Shown here in pieces: positions 54,871 through 64,000 of a stretch of 64,000 bases of DNA. The position numbers were made by a program, and so were the translations under genes. Where the stretch lies: positions 58,490,784-58,554,783 of the forward strand of contig CM022298.1 in assembly GCA_011799875.1 (NCBI GenBank), written 5' to 3'. The stretch comes from Thinopyrum elongatum (lineage: Eukaryota; Streptophyta; Magnoliopsida; Poales; Poaceae). Positions within the stretch are counted from its first letter, which is position 1, and the number at the start of each line of letters is the position of its first letter. The notes beneath the pieces were generated by a model, which worked only from the letters and a program-made list of their open reading frames with translations, was not told where the DNA came from and ran no database searches.

Positions 54871-56056
54871 CTAGGTTGCTAAGAAACAACAAAAAGGGTA
54901 GCTGGAGAAAATGGAAAAAAAGAACTCTAATATTTAAACCACACTCTCTGCATACGTGGAACACAATTAAGGGGAATTTATAGACAGTACAACAGAATGC
55001 AAAAGCTTAAGGTTGACCTGCACTACAAAAGATATAGGTGAACTTATCAACGCATTTTTAATCAGCAGGCAACAATATAAACAACAATTGATGACATGAG
55101 CTTAATCTTTACCATTTGTCTGGTCATAGTAAATATACCACTTCAGAATTAGCGTGTAATGTGCTTGTACAATATTCACAACACTCCAGTAGTGTTTGAT
55201 CCGGATGCTAAGCAATCTACAATCATGGAGCCTCCTTGAGAGCTGAGACGCAGATTAGCAAACTACTCCAGTGTGGCTGCATAAACAAAGAAGATGGCAC
55301 GGTCATTGGCTGTTGAGAATCCTATGTTGCAAAACATTAAAATAAATATCATAGAAGTTATTGTACCATATAACAAGAATACATATCAGGCAAAATTCAC
55401 TGCCCTCAAAGGCACATTTTCACTAGGCAAATATTCTTCATGTCCATATATCTAAACAAAGACGTGGTACCCATTGACTACAATTAAGCATAATCATCCG
55501 TGGCTTACTACATTATGTGTGCTCCTTGGTGGACGAGAAAACCTGCAAATTAATTCCTCACATACATTGATCATACAACAGTCAAGTGGAGATTCATGTT
55601 ATTGTGGTAGAAGAAAACACCGTGAAGTGTAGCATATCCACAAAACAATTGAGACAAGGGTTGCCTTCAGGCCAGTGCGGCCTTGCCATTGACAGTGCAA
55701 GCAAAATTCAGAAGTGCGTCAAGGATCATTTAAACACAAACACATGAGATCTCGAGCAGCAGCACCATCCAATATTCTAGGTGATTCATGGCGCGAGGAC
55801 CATGAACTGAGGTTGCTGCTAGGGGTAGACTGCAACATAACATAGAGACATCAATGAGTTTGACCAACAAACAAGGAGGAACGTCTCAGGGGATCGGAGC
55901 GTGCGTCTACATGGAATTGAGGCAGAGCTTACCTAGGAGGGAGACTGGAGGGAAGGAATGCCCTTGGAGTTGAAGGATATGGCTGCCAATCATCCAATTT
56001 TGTCCATGAGAGGACGAAGCAGTGAAACATCTGCTTCCTCTCATCGTCGCTTACCC
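54871..56056. other. AT-rich sequence, possibly intron
   Basis: No coding pattern. It would be intronic if 56057-56159 and 54723-54870 belong to one minus-strand gene. Confidence 0.3.
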
Positions 56057-56159
56057 CCTGGAGGACAGAATAGGTGTGGTTAGGCGAGGAAGCGGGGTAC
56101 AGTAGCACCAGCGCGACAATCGTCGCCGACGAGAACGACGCGCCAACGCTCAACTGCAA
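56057..56159 (-). pseudogene. Candidate first exon lacking an ATG
   Basis: Minus-strand frame QLSVGASFSSATIVALVLLY, then PASSPNHTYSVLQG, with a hydrophobic segment like a signal anchor, runs into a donor-like gtaagc. The codon before Gln is TTG, and no in-frame ATG precedes it after the TGA near 56210. Upstream sequence has aaccctag and pyrimidine-rich features usual in plant leaders, and a 27-codon upstream frame starting at the ATG after ccctag. The start codon may have been lost. Link to the other candidate exons is only by strand and order. Confidence 0.3.
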
Positions 56160-56570
56160 GTGAGATCGATGTGCAGCACACGCCGTTGGGACTTGGGAGC
56201 AGAATCAACGTGGGGAGGCTTCAAAGCGGAGAGCCGGCGTTGCGTTGGCGGCTATGGCGGCTGGAGCTGGGCAGGCTATGGCGGCCATCTAGGGTTACGC
56301 CAGGGTTGGCTGGCTTGTGAGCGGGAGGCGAGCGAGAGGCGTTCGTCTGGAAAGAGAAAGCACAAGGAATAAAACGTACAAACTCCTCCTTTAGGAGGAT
56401 CCATTAGGAGGAGTAAGAGATAGAGATTGTACAGATAATATTCCCATGACAAATTAAGTAGGTACATAATGCTTTCATAATGAGTTTTTTTCCTTAAAAT
56501 CCTTTATTTGTTTCCTTAAAATCTATTATTTGTTTCCTAAAGAAAATTGCAATAGTGGAAGGTATCGGTT

Positions 56571-57856
56571 TTTTTTTTTGAAAATCAACACCTCCTTTAT
56601 TAATTGGCTACAATTGTAGCATCAGAGACAATAAGAGGAATAACAGCCATCGGGGCTGCATCCATCCATACATCAGGAGGAGTGAATCTAGCTTGTCTAG
56701 CTAATTCGTGGGATACTTTATTGTTCTCTCTATAACAATGTTCAAAAACAATATGACTGAAATCTAAAGACATGAAATAACAATCATCAAAGATCGCGCT
56801 GGCCACCGAAGATGAGTATCCCTCTTTGAGTGCTGAAATCACCTCCACGCTATCTGAATCTACTTCAATTTTGCTGCACCCAGCTGTGCGGGCGAGGTTT
56901 AGGCCAAACCTAACTGCAATTGCTTCTGCTGTGAAAGCATCATAGCAGATTTCAAGTTTTTCATTCGCGGCAGCTATGAACTTACCGTTGTGATCTCTGA
57001 TGACAGCACCTACAGAGCCTTCAAGTGAGTCATGATCAAATCCCGCATCCACATTTAACTTGACATAATCAGTCCTCGGTCTCGTCCAGCCACCCACACG
57101 AATTTTTGGCTTTGAGGAACACGCTGCAATGAAGTTCGCCGCCAAGGCTCGTACAGCAAGGTTGATCTATGCCGCCGTTTGTGGATCACCTCCATGTGTA
57201 ATCTTTCTCCTTTCCCACCACAAAAACCAACAACATGTAGGCACAGTTTCTCTCAGTTTCGGCAAACCTAGCACATGGATATGATTGTCAGGTAAACTGA
57301 GAAGAAATTCCAACACTACCTCGCCAGACATATTCATCTCTAATCCATTCTTTATCACATCCAGCACTCCGAGGAGTTTCCATACCTGCACCGCAACAGG
57401 CATTCAAATAGAAGATGGCGGATGCTCTCCGGCCCTTGGTTGCATACTGGGCAATGTGGCTTTATCTTGATGTGTCTATCAGCTAGTATTGCACGGCATG
57501 AAATAGCACTAAGAAGTACTCTCCAGACAAAAAATTTAATCTTTGCTGGGCAGCTCAGACTCCACACCGAATCCCATGTAGGTGTTGGCGAGGATGAGCA
57601 CGGCGTACCCTGCAAATTGTGGCCAAACTTTGATTCCCAGACAGCATGATATGCTGACTTTACCGTGAACACACCTGTTTTAGTGAAGCTCCATGCTAAG
57701 AAATCTGTCATTTCATATACTGGAAGTGGGATTGCAAGAATTCTCTGAGCATCAACACTGCAAAAAGTTTGGTTCACCAGCAACGAATCCTAGTCACCTG
57801 ACACTGGATCAATAAGATCTGACACCCGGGAGAGGAGATGATTTCCTCTACTAGAG
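56571..57856 (-). mobile_element. 5'-truncated LINE with 19-bp target duplication
   Basis: The direct repeat atagtggaaggtatcggtt occurs at 56552-56570 and 57857-57875. Between them, on the minus strand, are a zf-RVT-like region (LAWSFTKTGVFTVKSAYHAVW, then IKFFVWRVLL, CPVCNQGPESIRHLLFEC; 57783-57430), a linker, and an RNase H-like domain (KLNVDAGFDHDSLEGSVGAV, FTAEAIAVRFGLNLA, VDSDSVEVI, VSHELARQA; 57065-56660), then a stop at 56600-56602 and a poly(A) tail (poly-T at 56571-56579 on plus). Loss of the 5' part, the A tail and the long duplication define a LINE insertion. The frame between zf-RVT and RNase H is shifted. Confidence 0.9.
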
Positions 57857-57875
57857 ATAGTGGAAGGTATCGGTT

Positions 57876-58109
57876 GATTTGGGTAAGTTACTAAAGTTAG
57901 ATCCGTGATTGCGTGTACGTTAGGAAAGTGCTGATTTGCAAGGAAAGAGCTGAGGGGTAAATAAACCGGTGAATAAGAAACCAGCGTGGAGGGGGTGGTG
58001 GGAGGAGGGACGGAAAAAAAACCGGTTGAAAATAAACCAGACGAAAGTGGTGGGACGAAAAAAAATCTGGACGCAATCCTACCAACTGAGACATTAGGAG
58101 TAGAGATAT
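57876..58109. other. Spacer
   Basis: Continues the pre-insertion sequence right of the LINE target duplication. The repeated aaaccgg / ataaacc strings (57963, 58020, 58033) are loose repeats. No gene. Confidence 0.3.
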
Positions 58110-58361
58110 GGTAGCGCTATTCTAAGCGTGAGTGTAGAATAGTTTATTCTACACCCCCTAGTAACGCTACATACAAAATCTAGTAAAACGGTGTATGAAA
58201 TGTAGTAATTTTGAAAATAATTTTTTTACTACCCAAGTTTGTAATTTACTATAATTTTACAAAAATTACTATATTTTATATACTGTGTTACTATAGTTTG
58301 TATGAACCGTTACTGGGGTGTAGAATAAGCTATTATACACTCACGCTTAATTTAGCGTTAC
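58110..58361. mobile_element. Foldback MITE, full length
   Basis: ggtagcgctattctaagcgt at the left and its inverse (acgcttaatttagcgttac) at the right. The two arms of about 115 bases each are inverted almost throughout, for example agtgtagaatagtttattct against agaataagctattatacact. Non-coding, 252 bases. Confidence 0.65.
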
Positions 58362-58384
58362 TATATATATTGCCCATATATATA

Positions 58385-59480
58385 GGTGCCTGGGCACCTT
58401 GCCTAGAAACCGTTGGATCACACTAATATGTGTGCATGTGTAATTAGTATTAGCACTAATTCATAAATGCATTAGATTTTTATTAGAAAATAATTATTGC
58501 TAATTATTGCTTGATATGGACACTTAATACCCACCCAAATTAAGCCCATGCATGTCTCATATGCCACGTAGCTGGGTATTTTTTTTGTGTATAATGGAGG
58601 TCGTATTTTTTTTATGTGCGCTCCTTTATTTTTCACCGAGTATCTAATAACTTGAATAAATTACTAGGTATATACATACATAACCCAAAATATCTTAGGT
58701 ATGTTTTTGTACTCGAAATATGTTGGGTATATATTAGATACCCATGCGTCACGTAGTCAGGCATATACATAGCCATATTTTACTTTAGGTACACACGTCG
58801 ACTGGTTGTGTACAATATTTTCCAAGCTTTTTTCGCACAGCCGGGTATACAAGTGTGTAGACACCTTGGGTATTTTCACTTGAAGTATATTATTTGATGT
58901 ATAATATTTTCCTACATTTTTTCACATAACCGGGTATATACATCGACCGGGTATGTACAATATTTTCCTACCCTTTTTCATATAGCCTTATATACGTCGA
59001 CCGGGTGTTACAATATTGTCGTCAGTAGGTATTGTATAACCGTGTTGGATAGTTAGGAAACAAAAATAAAATGCAGTTAGTCAACAAATAAATTATTGTG
59101 TATATACATACCCGCGTACGTGCATACTTTCGTTAGTAAGTATGATACCCATTTTAGATAATTAGGAAACAAAAAATGTAATAGTTCAAAAAATAAATTA
59201 CTGAATATATACGTACATGCATATGTATATAATTTCGTTGGTAGGTATTAGATACCCATATTAAATAGTTAGAAAACAAAAATACGTGTATTATATACCT
59301 GCAGCAATTCGAACAAAATCAACATTAATACATTTTATTGTATGGCAAGTGTTGCATGCCTAATAGTTAGACCCAAAAATAAAACGTAAGCATGGAAAGT
59401 CTTGCATGAAGAATAATTAGAAAACAAATTAAATATATCACAGTTTCCAAAACTAACAAGGTGCCCAGGCACCTAGGTGC
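58385..59480. mobile_element. 1.1-kb element with GGTGCCTGGGCACCTTG ends
   Basis: ggtgcctgggcaccttg at the left is exactly inverted as caaggtgcccaggcacc at 59457-59473. The interior is AT-rich and non-coding, with cgaccgggtat motifs (58800-59005) and a tandem repeat of about 105 bases (59017-59305). Superfamily unknown. Confidence 0.5.
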
Positions 59481-59493
59481 CCCATCTATTTTA

Positions 59494-59496
<3 letters not shown>

Positions 59497-59540
<44 letters not shown>
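59497..59540. repeat. (TA)n microsatellite
   Basis: An uninterrupted run of about 22 TA units between the 1.1-kb element and the MITE remnant. Confidence 0.95.
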
Positions 59541-59544
<4 letters not shown>

Positions 59545-59701
59545 ACACCGTATAAAAATATACTAAATTATAAACTTAGGTAGTAAAAAAAATATTTTCA
59601 AATTACTATATTTTACACACCATTTTACTAGATTTTGCATATAGCATTACTAGGGGATGTAGAATAAGCTATTCTACACTCACGCTTAGAATAGCGTTAC
59701 C
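59541..59701. mobile_element. Right half of a second foldback MITE
   Basis: agtaacaccgtat to cacgcttagaatagcgttac matches the right arm and centre of the 58110-58361 element, but its left arm is missing at the microsatellite. Confidence 0.6.
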
Positions 59702-59708
59702 CTATATA

Positions 59709-60010
59709 CTAGGAGAATGCCCGTGCTTTGCCACGGGCTTTTAATTTATCCTTTTCCAATTACACCTATGAATGCAATGCATATCAAATGTCACATGTAT
59801 AGATTTTTTCTGATTGCGCATATCAAATTCATGTAAGCACACACAACACATGTAAGCACACACAACAGGTGCCATCTGAAAATAAGGAATCATTAGTGGT
59901 ACATGCATCACTTCATATACGTCCACAGTGCATCTATATTCCTATTTTCTGTGGGTTACATCAATATTTATTGAATTTACCATTGAGGACGAAAGGAACC
60001 TTGTAACAAC
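59709..60010 (-). mobile_element. Helitron-like 3' end (minus orientation), second copy
   Basis: ctaggagaatgcccgtgctt then tgccacgggc and the following 80 bases match 51868-51975. On the minus strand the hairpin CCCGTGGCA..GCACGGG precedes terminal CTAG. How far right the element extends is unknown. Confidence 0.5.
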
Positions 60011-60222
60011 TTGGATATAAGCAACGCCTCTTGCTCACCATAATCCAGAGAGATAGGTCTTTGGAAACCAAAAAATAGAGTGGAACAAAATTAGATAATC
60101 ACATGGAATAAGCAACTACCTTAGTTGGAAAGAAAGTACCAGTACATAACTTTTTTGGCTCACTTCCTCTCCAAGTGTTGCTCCTTTTTCGTTGTAGCCC
60201 TAGTTCAAGCAATTCAAAAACT
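60011..60222. other. Spacer
   Basis: No gene or repeat recognised. Confidence 0.3.
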
Positions 60223-60370
60223 TACTCCCCCATCCCAAATTACTTGTCTTAGATTTGTTTAGATACGGATGTATCTGGTCTTAGATTTGTTTAGATATGG
60301 ATGTATCTGGACACATTTAGATACATCCATATCTAAATAAATCTAAGACAAGTAATTTGGCACGAAAGTT
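60223..60370. mobile_element. Decayed Stowaway-type MITE with internal duplication
   Basis: actcccccatcccaaattac at the left is inverted as gtaatttggcacg at the right; the stem also pairs cttgtcttagattt with aaatctaagacaag. The segment tcttagatttgtttagata is duplicated inside (60247 and 60279). The right terminal bases are lost. Confidence 0.6.
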
Positions 60371-61180
60371 GTAATCCTTAAATATATATAACTAATTAAT
60401 TGCTCGTGCATTGCAACGGGTATACAATTCTGGTCTCACTCTCTATGTCTCCCACCTTGTTAAGCGTTGGAAGATATTCTTCTTTTATACCTTCTGCAAC
60501 CAACTAACTCCAGCCTCTCTAATTCCCTACAGCAATTAGTTCAGTATCCAATTATATATATACACAATAAGAATTCGACACACAATGTATTTGAAAAAAA
60601 AATACATATGTGCGTCCAGAATTTAACATTTCATGGGTTGACAATGCCTCGTATTTGACCTCCGTGGAAGCAGTCTGATGTAGAAAAACTGCAAACTTGG
60701 ACATGCCAATCTATAGCTTCTCCATTTCCATGCATGTGAGGCTACATCTCATCAAGGGACGCCCATGAACAAACAAATTACCAAAATACGACGACAATTT
60801 GGTGGGAAAAATGATATAGTTGTGTGAAGCCACCATACAATTTTAACATCAAAAGATCTAAAAAGCTTATTTTATTCTGGTGGCTGAAAAGGAACTAATC
60901 TAACATGTACAGATACAAATAATGTCAAGAGAAGCACATAATAACCATACATCACCAGATCAAATATATGAATACTATCCAAATAATCTCATTCACTTAT
61001 TCCTAATTAGATCTATAATCTTGAAAACATAATATTTCTTGTAAAACTCTTGGATCTAGAAGATTTGCATGAAAAGATCCAGTACTATGTAAATTAATTT
61101 GTGACGGGACTACTTAGCTTCATTTATTATCTCAAAAGCAATCCTACTGAAATAAAACAATGATAATTGGCAGTTCTATG
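60371..61180. other. AT-rich intergenic sequence
   Basis: ttgctcgtgcattgcaacggg near 60399-60419 resembles a worn Helitron-like hairpin end. Otherwise no coding or repeat feature is recognised. Confidence 0.3.
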
Positions 61181-61945
61181 CCTCTACTTTAGCTACTCTA
61201 TGTTCATATCCTTCTTTTGGACTGGGAACCCTCTATTTCTATCATTCTATCGAACGGTCAGTTCTCGGTCCGCTCCGCCTACGCTGCATTGTTCGCTGGC
61301 AGGGAAGTGGTACCACCGCGGACTTCTCTTGGAGGTCTCGGGCCCCTCTGCAGTGCCGTTTCTTCACCTGGCTAGCTATAATAAATCGATACTGACTCGC
61401 CCGGCGTGGACTTCCGCATCAAGATGCGTCCCCTTTCTGTGACCAGGAGGAGGAAACTATTGAAAACATCCTACTGACTTGTGTTTTTGCAAGAACAGTG
61501 TGGAAAACACTGTGTTCGGCCTTAGGAAAACCAGAGTGGTCTCCCACGGCCCAAGACACCCTCAAGGGATGGTGCATTGCGAGAATGACAGGAGTGCATA
61601 AGCCAAAGGAGTTGAGGGCTCTCATCACGCTCGTGCTTTGGGAGCTTTGGAAGCATGGGAATGCGATCATCTTTGACGGTGCCTCTCCGTCTCTGGAGGT
61701 GGTGGTCAGGCGAGTTGTCGTCGAGGGAAGAGCTTGGCAGCATGCGAGCCTGTTGAAGGGCAAATTGGATACTCTGTTTGAGTTGTTCTCGGGGTGGGCG
61801 AGTAGCGAGTAGTCCGGTATGTGTACTATAGGTGGAGCGGTGGTTTGATGTTATTGTAGTGTTTAACTCTCTGTAACATCAACGGTGGTTAGGATTCTTT
61901 TCCCCCTTCTTCTATAAATATGATAAGCACAATCATGTGTATTCG
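61181..61945 (+). pseudogene. LINE 3' fragment with zf-RVT region
   Basis: In one frame from about 61243: NGQFSVRSAYAALFAGREVV, then LQCRFFTWLAIINRY, a stop, LARRGLPHQDASPF, CDQEEETIENILLTC (zinc-binding H/C pattern) and VWKTLCSALG..ITLVLWELWKHGNAIIF, ending at TAG 61810-61812. This is the region after reverse transcriptase in plant LINEs. The sequence after the stop ends in a short A-run (61948-61954) that may be the tail. Confidence 0.7.
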
Positions 61946-62129
61946 AGAAAAAATAAGATGTACCTTATAAGCTGATAAAGTTATAGTGGGCTATGGAGTT
62001 ATATTGTTCATCCAGGAAGCAAATATCTTCACATATTCTATTATAATAGTTGTCACCATGAAGCAAGTAACCCATGAGCTGGACGGGGCGAGCCCATATA
62101 GGCAAGGAGGGATCTATACAGGCAGGAGG
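61946..62129. other. Spacer between LINE fragments
   Basis: No feature recognised. Confidence 0.3.
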
Positions 62130-62880
62130 AAGGATCCAGGGAGTGGCTCTTCGCGCTCCATGATACTTTGGACAGGGAGTCTTTCGTGCGGCTGACTGTT
62201 ACTATATGAACCATTTGGGGAGCACGGAGGAAAGCGATCTATGAAGATATATATATATCAATCTCCCCATTCTGTCAACGGTTTCATCACAAACTACCTT
62301 GCTGAAATTCAGGCTATCAACTCGACAGGTAGGAAGCCGGCTGTTTTGCCAATCCTGAGACCAAACCGGTGGCAGGCACCGGAGGAGGGATGCGTTAAGG
62401 TAAATGTTGATGCTGCAGTTTCGAGCCATGCTAGATATGGTGCAGTGGGGGCAGTCTGTAGAAGTTCAGAAGGAGTTTTCTTGGGAGCCTCGGTGCTGGT
62501 TCTTAGACATATTGCAGACCCACAGACACTGGAGGCGATTGCGATCAGGGAAGCTTTAGCTGTATCGGATGATCTTTACCAAAGACGTGTACATGTGGCT
62601 TCTGATTGCAAGGTGGTGGTTGAGGACCTGAAGAAGGAGAACTCATCAGTTTATGGTGCTATCATACATGAGATCATACATCACTCTTTGGATTTTGCTT
62701 TTTGTAAGTTTAGTCATGAGTTTAGGAGTTCGAATTTCGAAGCTCACAACTTAGCAAAGTATGCTTTATCTCTCGAGGGTGGTCGCCATGTGTGGCTGGG
62801 ACACCCTGGAGACCTTCCATCCGTCCCTGTAAACATTGTGACGAATTAATAAAAAGCTTCGCGGGGTTGTCTAAAAAAAC
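62130..62880 (+). pseudogene. LINE-type RNase H fragment
   Basis: The frame from 62241 to 62849 encodes KVNVDAAVSSHARYGAVGAV, then LEAIAIREALAVS, VASDCKVVVEDL and SSNFEAHNLAKYAL: an RNase H-like (RVT_3) domain with the D, E, D series and the final conserved N/H-LAK helix. Upstream, in another frame, TIWGARRKAIYED (62205-62245) is the usual linker, so a frameshift separates them. An A-run follows the stop. It is open for 202 codons, but the linker in another frame and its position after a zf-RVT fragment mark it as LINE-derived. Confidence 0.65.
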
Positions 62881-63309
62881 TGTTTGTTTTCTCCCTCAAA
62901 AAAATACTAGCTGTTTGTTTTTTCTTCTGTACTGGACCGAGCCGGGGCCGTGTATGCGCCTTCGCTACAAGTTTAATCGGCGGCGGAAGCGGACCTGTGT
63001 TGACGCTCAAAAGTGGCACAATCGTAAAAGTTTCTTAAAGCTATGTCAAGGTTAATTCAAACTTATGATTGGAAGTCACCATGGGATGGCTCTCTTTAAG
63101 AAGATCAAGATGGATATGAAGGTGGTTTAAAACGGAGCTCGGAAGCAATAGTTATGACAAGTTCAGAAATGCTCATGTTGACACCATATTAAAGAATCAC
63201 AAGAAATTCAATTAAGATGTCCTCGGATAAAAATCATCTTAATCCGAGGTCGTATGCAACCTATGGAGGCAAAACAAGGTCAGAAACAGAAGCTGCAGAG
63301 TCATTTCGG
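62881..63309. other. Spacer
   Basis: No gene. The stretch leads into the CGGTGAGACCGAGT repeat and may belong to the same retroelement LTR. Confidence 0.3.
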
Positions 63310-63492
63310 ACCGACCGAGTTGATTTGACTCGGTGAGACCGAGTTGATCCAGAAAATTACAGAAGGATACAGAGAGTTGGCAACGTTCACTCGGTGGGAC
63401 CGAAGCAAACCAATCGGTGAGACCGAGTTGATTCGGGAAATTACAGAAGGATACAGAGAGTTGGCAACGTTCACTCGGTGGGACCGAAATGA
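63310..63492. repeat. Tandem duplication with CTCGGTGGGACCGA hairpins
   Basis: Two copies of a unit of about 86 bases (gagaccgagttgat, then acagaaggatacagagagtt and ggcaacgttcactcggtggg) start at 63338 and 63420. The motif cgg-tgagaccga can fold on itself. Such strings are common in Triticeae retroelement LTRs, but the element is not identified here. Confidence 0.7.
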
Positions 63493-63500
63493 ACCACTCG

Positions 63501-64000
63501 CACTAGTAGAAAAAGGACCTTTAGTCCCGGTTCCAAAGGGCCTTTAGTCGTCCCCCCCTTTAGTCCCGGTTCTGTTACGAACCGGGACTAAAGGCCCTCC
63601 ACGTGGCCGCTGGCTGGGCGGGGGCTCGAGGACTTGTACCAACCGGGACTAAAGGTGGAGCCTTTAGTCCCGGTTGGTACACCAACCGGGACTAAAGGAA
63701 TTTTTTCGAAAAAAAAATTTCAATTTTTTTTTTAATTTTTTTAAAAAAAAATTCCCGATTTTTAAATCTTTGAATTATTTGACAATTTAATCTCTAATCA
63801 CCCCTCCTCACTGCTTCAGAATTTAATCTCTAATCTCTAATCAGCACTCATTCCAAATCGTCTAATTTCCCGGCTGATCACCCATCCTCTCACTACTCCA
63901 GCCCCAGCACGCTTAACTTTCATGTTCTATTCCCCCTAGTTTCCAAGTCTGCTCTTGTTGTTTTCCTGACAATAGTAAGCTATCAATCATGTTAACCCTT
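63501..64000 (+). mobile_element. CACTA transposon, left end
   Basis: cactagtagaaaaaggacct at 63501 is the standard Triticeae CACTA terminus. It is followed by subterminal inverted motifs TTTAGTCCCGGTT and AACCGGGACTAAAG (63518, 63552, 63577, 63640, 63660, 63685). The element continues past the window; no coding part is included. Confidence 0.85.

Noticed and set aside
62241..62849. Intact host RNase H gene
   Set aside because: Open for 202 codons, but the upstream linker is in another frame, it follows a zf-RVT fragment and ends in an A-run, so a LINE origin is more likely.
1..64000. tRNA, rRNA or snoRNA genes
   Set aside because: No cloverleaf with intact A and B boxes or rRNA-like block was noticed by reading. 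A covariance-model scan would be decisive and was not possible.

Overview
The window looks like repeat-rich chromosomal DNA of a grass, most likely a member of the Triticeae (wheat, barley, Aegilops). The evidence is the mix of repeats: Stowaway MITEs with TA duplications and CTCCCTCC ends, a CACTA end beginning CACTAGTAGAAAA, a 12.5-kb Sirevirus-type Copia element with palindrome-rich LTRs, several LINE fragments and short hairpin minisatellites. Split genes with GT..AG introns and GC-rich first exons also fit. No bacterial operon, CRISPR array, rRNA or tRNA gene was seen.

Layout. 0-8 kb: repeats and gene scraps around one intact small gene, a secreted peptide precursor of the IDA-like type (3925-4197, minus). 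8.1-20.7 kb: a tandem pair of F-box/LRR/FBD-type genes. The first copy keeps the F-box but is frameshifted, and carries a solo LTR at its start codon and a MITE in an intron. The second copy is open through three exons but has lost 36 bp from the core of the F-box. 22.4-24 kb: a family-1 glycosyltransferase (UGT74-like) gene with a nonsense codon at the start of its PSPG box. 26.7-39.3 kb: a complete Sirevirus with 1.6-kb LTRs, TGAAT target duplication, gag, pol and a third ORF, all interrupted by stops. 41-52 kb: an inverted duplication that pairs cysteine-protease (SAG39-like) remnants with a segment also found upstream of the first UGT. It flanks a second, multiply frameshifted UGT, a LINE reverse-transcriptase fragment and a 1.3-kb array of hairpin repeats. 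52-58 kb: candidate exons of an unrecognised gene and a 5'-truncated LINE with a 19-bp target duplication. 58-64 kb: nested foldback elements, LINE and RNase H remnants, and the start of a CACTA element.

The host content is a decaying cluster of duplicated families (F-box/FBD, UGT74, SAG39-like protease) plus one peptide gene. The only loci that read as plausibly functional are the IDA-like peptide gene and, with a damaged F-box, the second F-box-family copy. No operon-like cooperation exists between them. The most interesting points are the IDA-like peptide with an altered C-terminus, the solo LTR whose target duplication contains the first base of a start codon, the complementary decay of the F-box pair, the two UGTs broken within a few bases of the same codon, and four independent hairpin-repeat systems.
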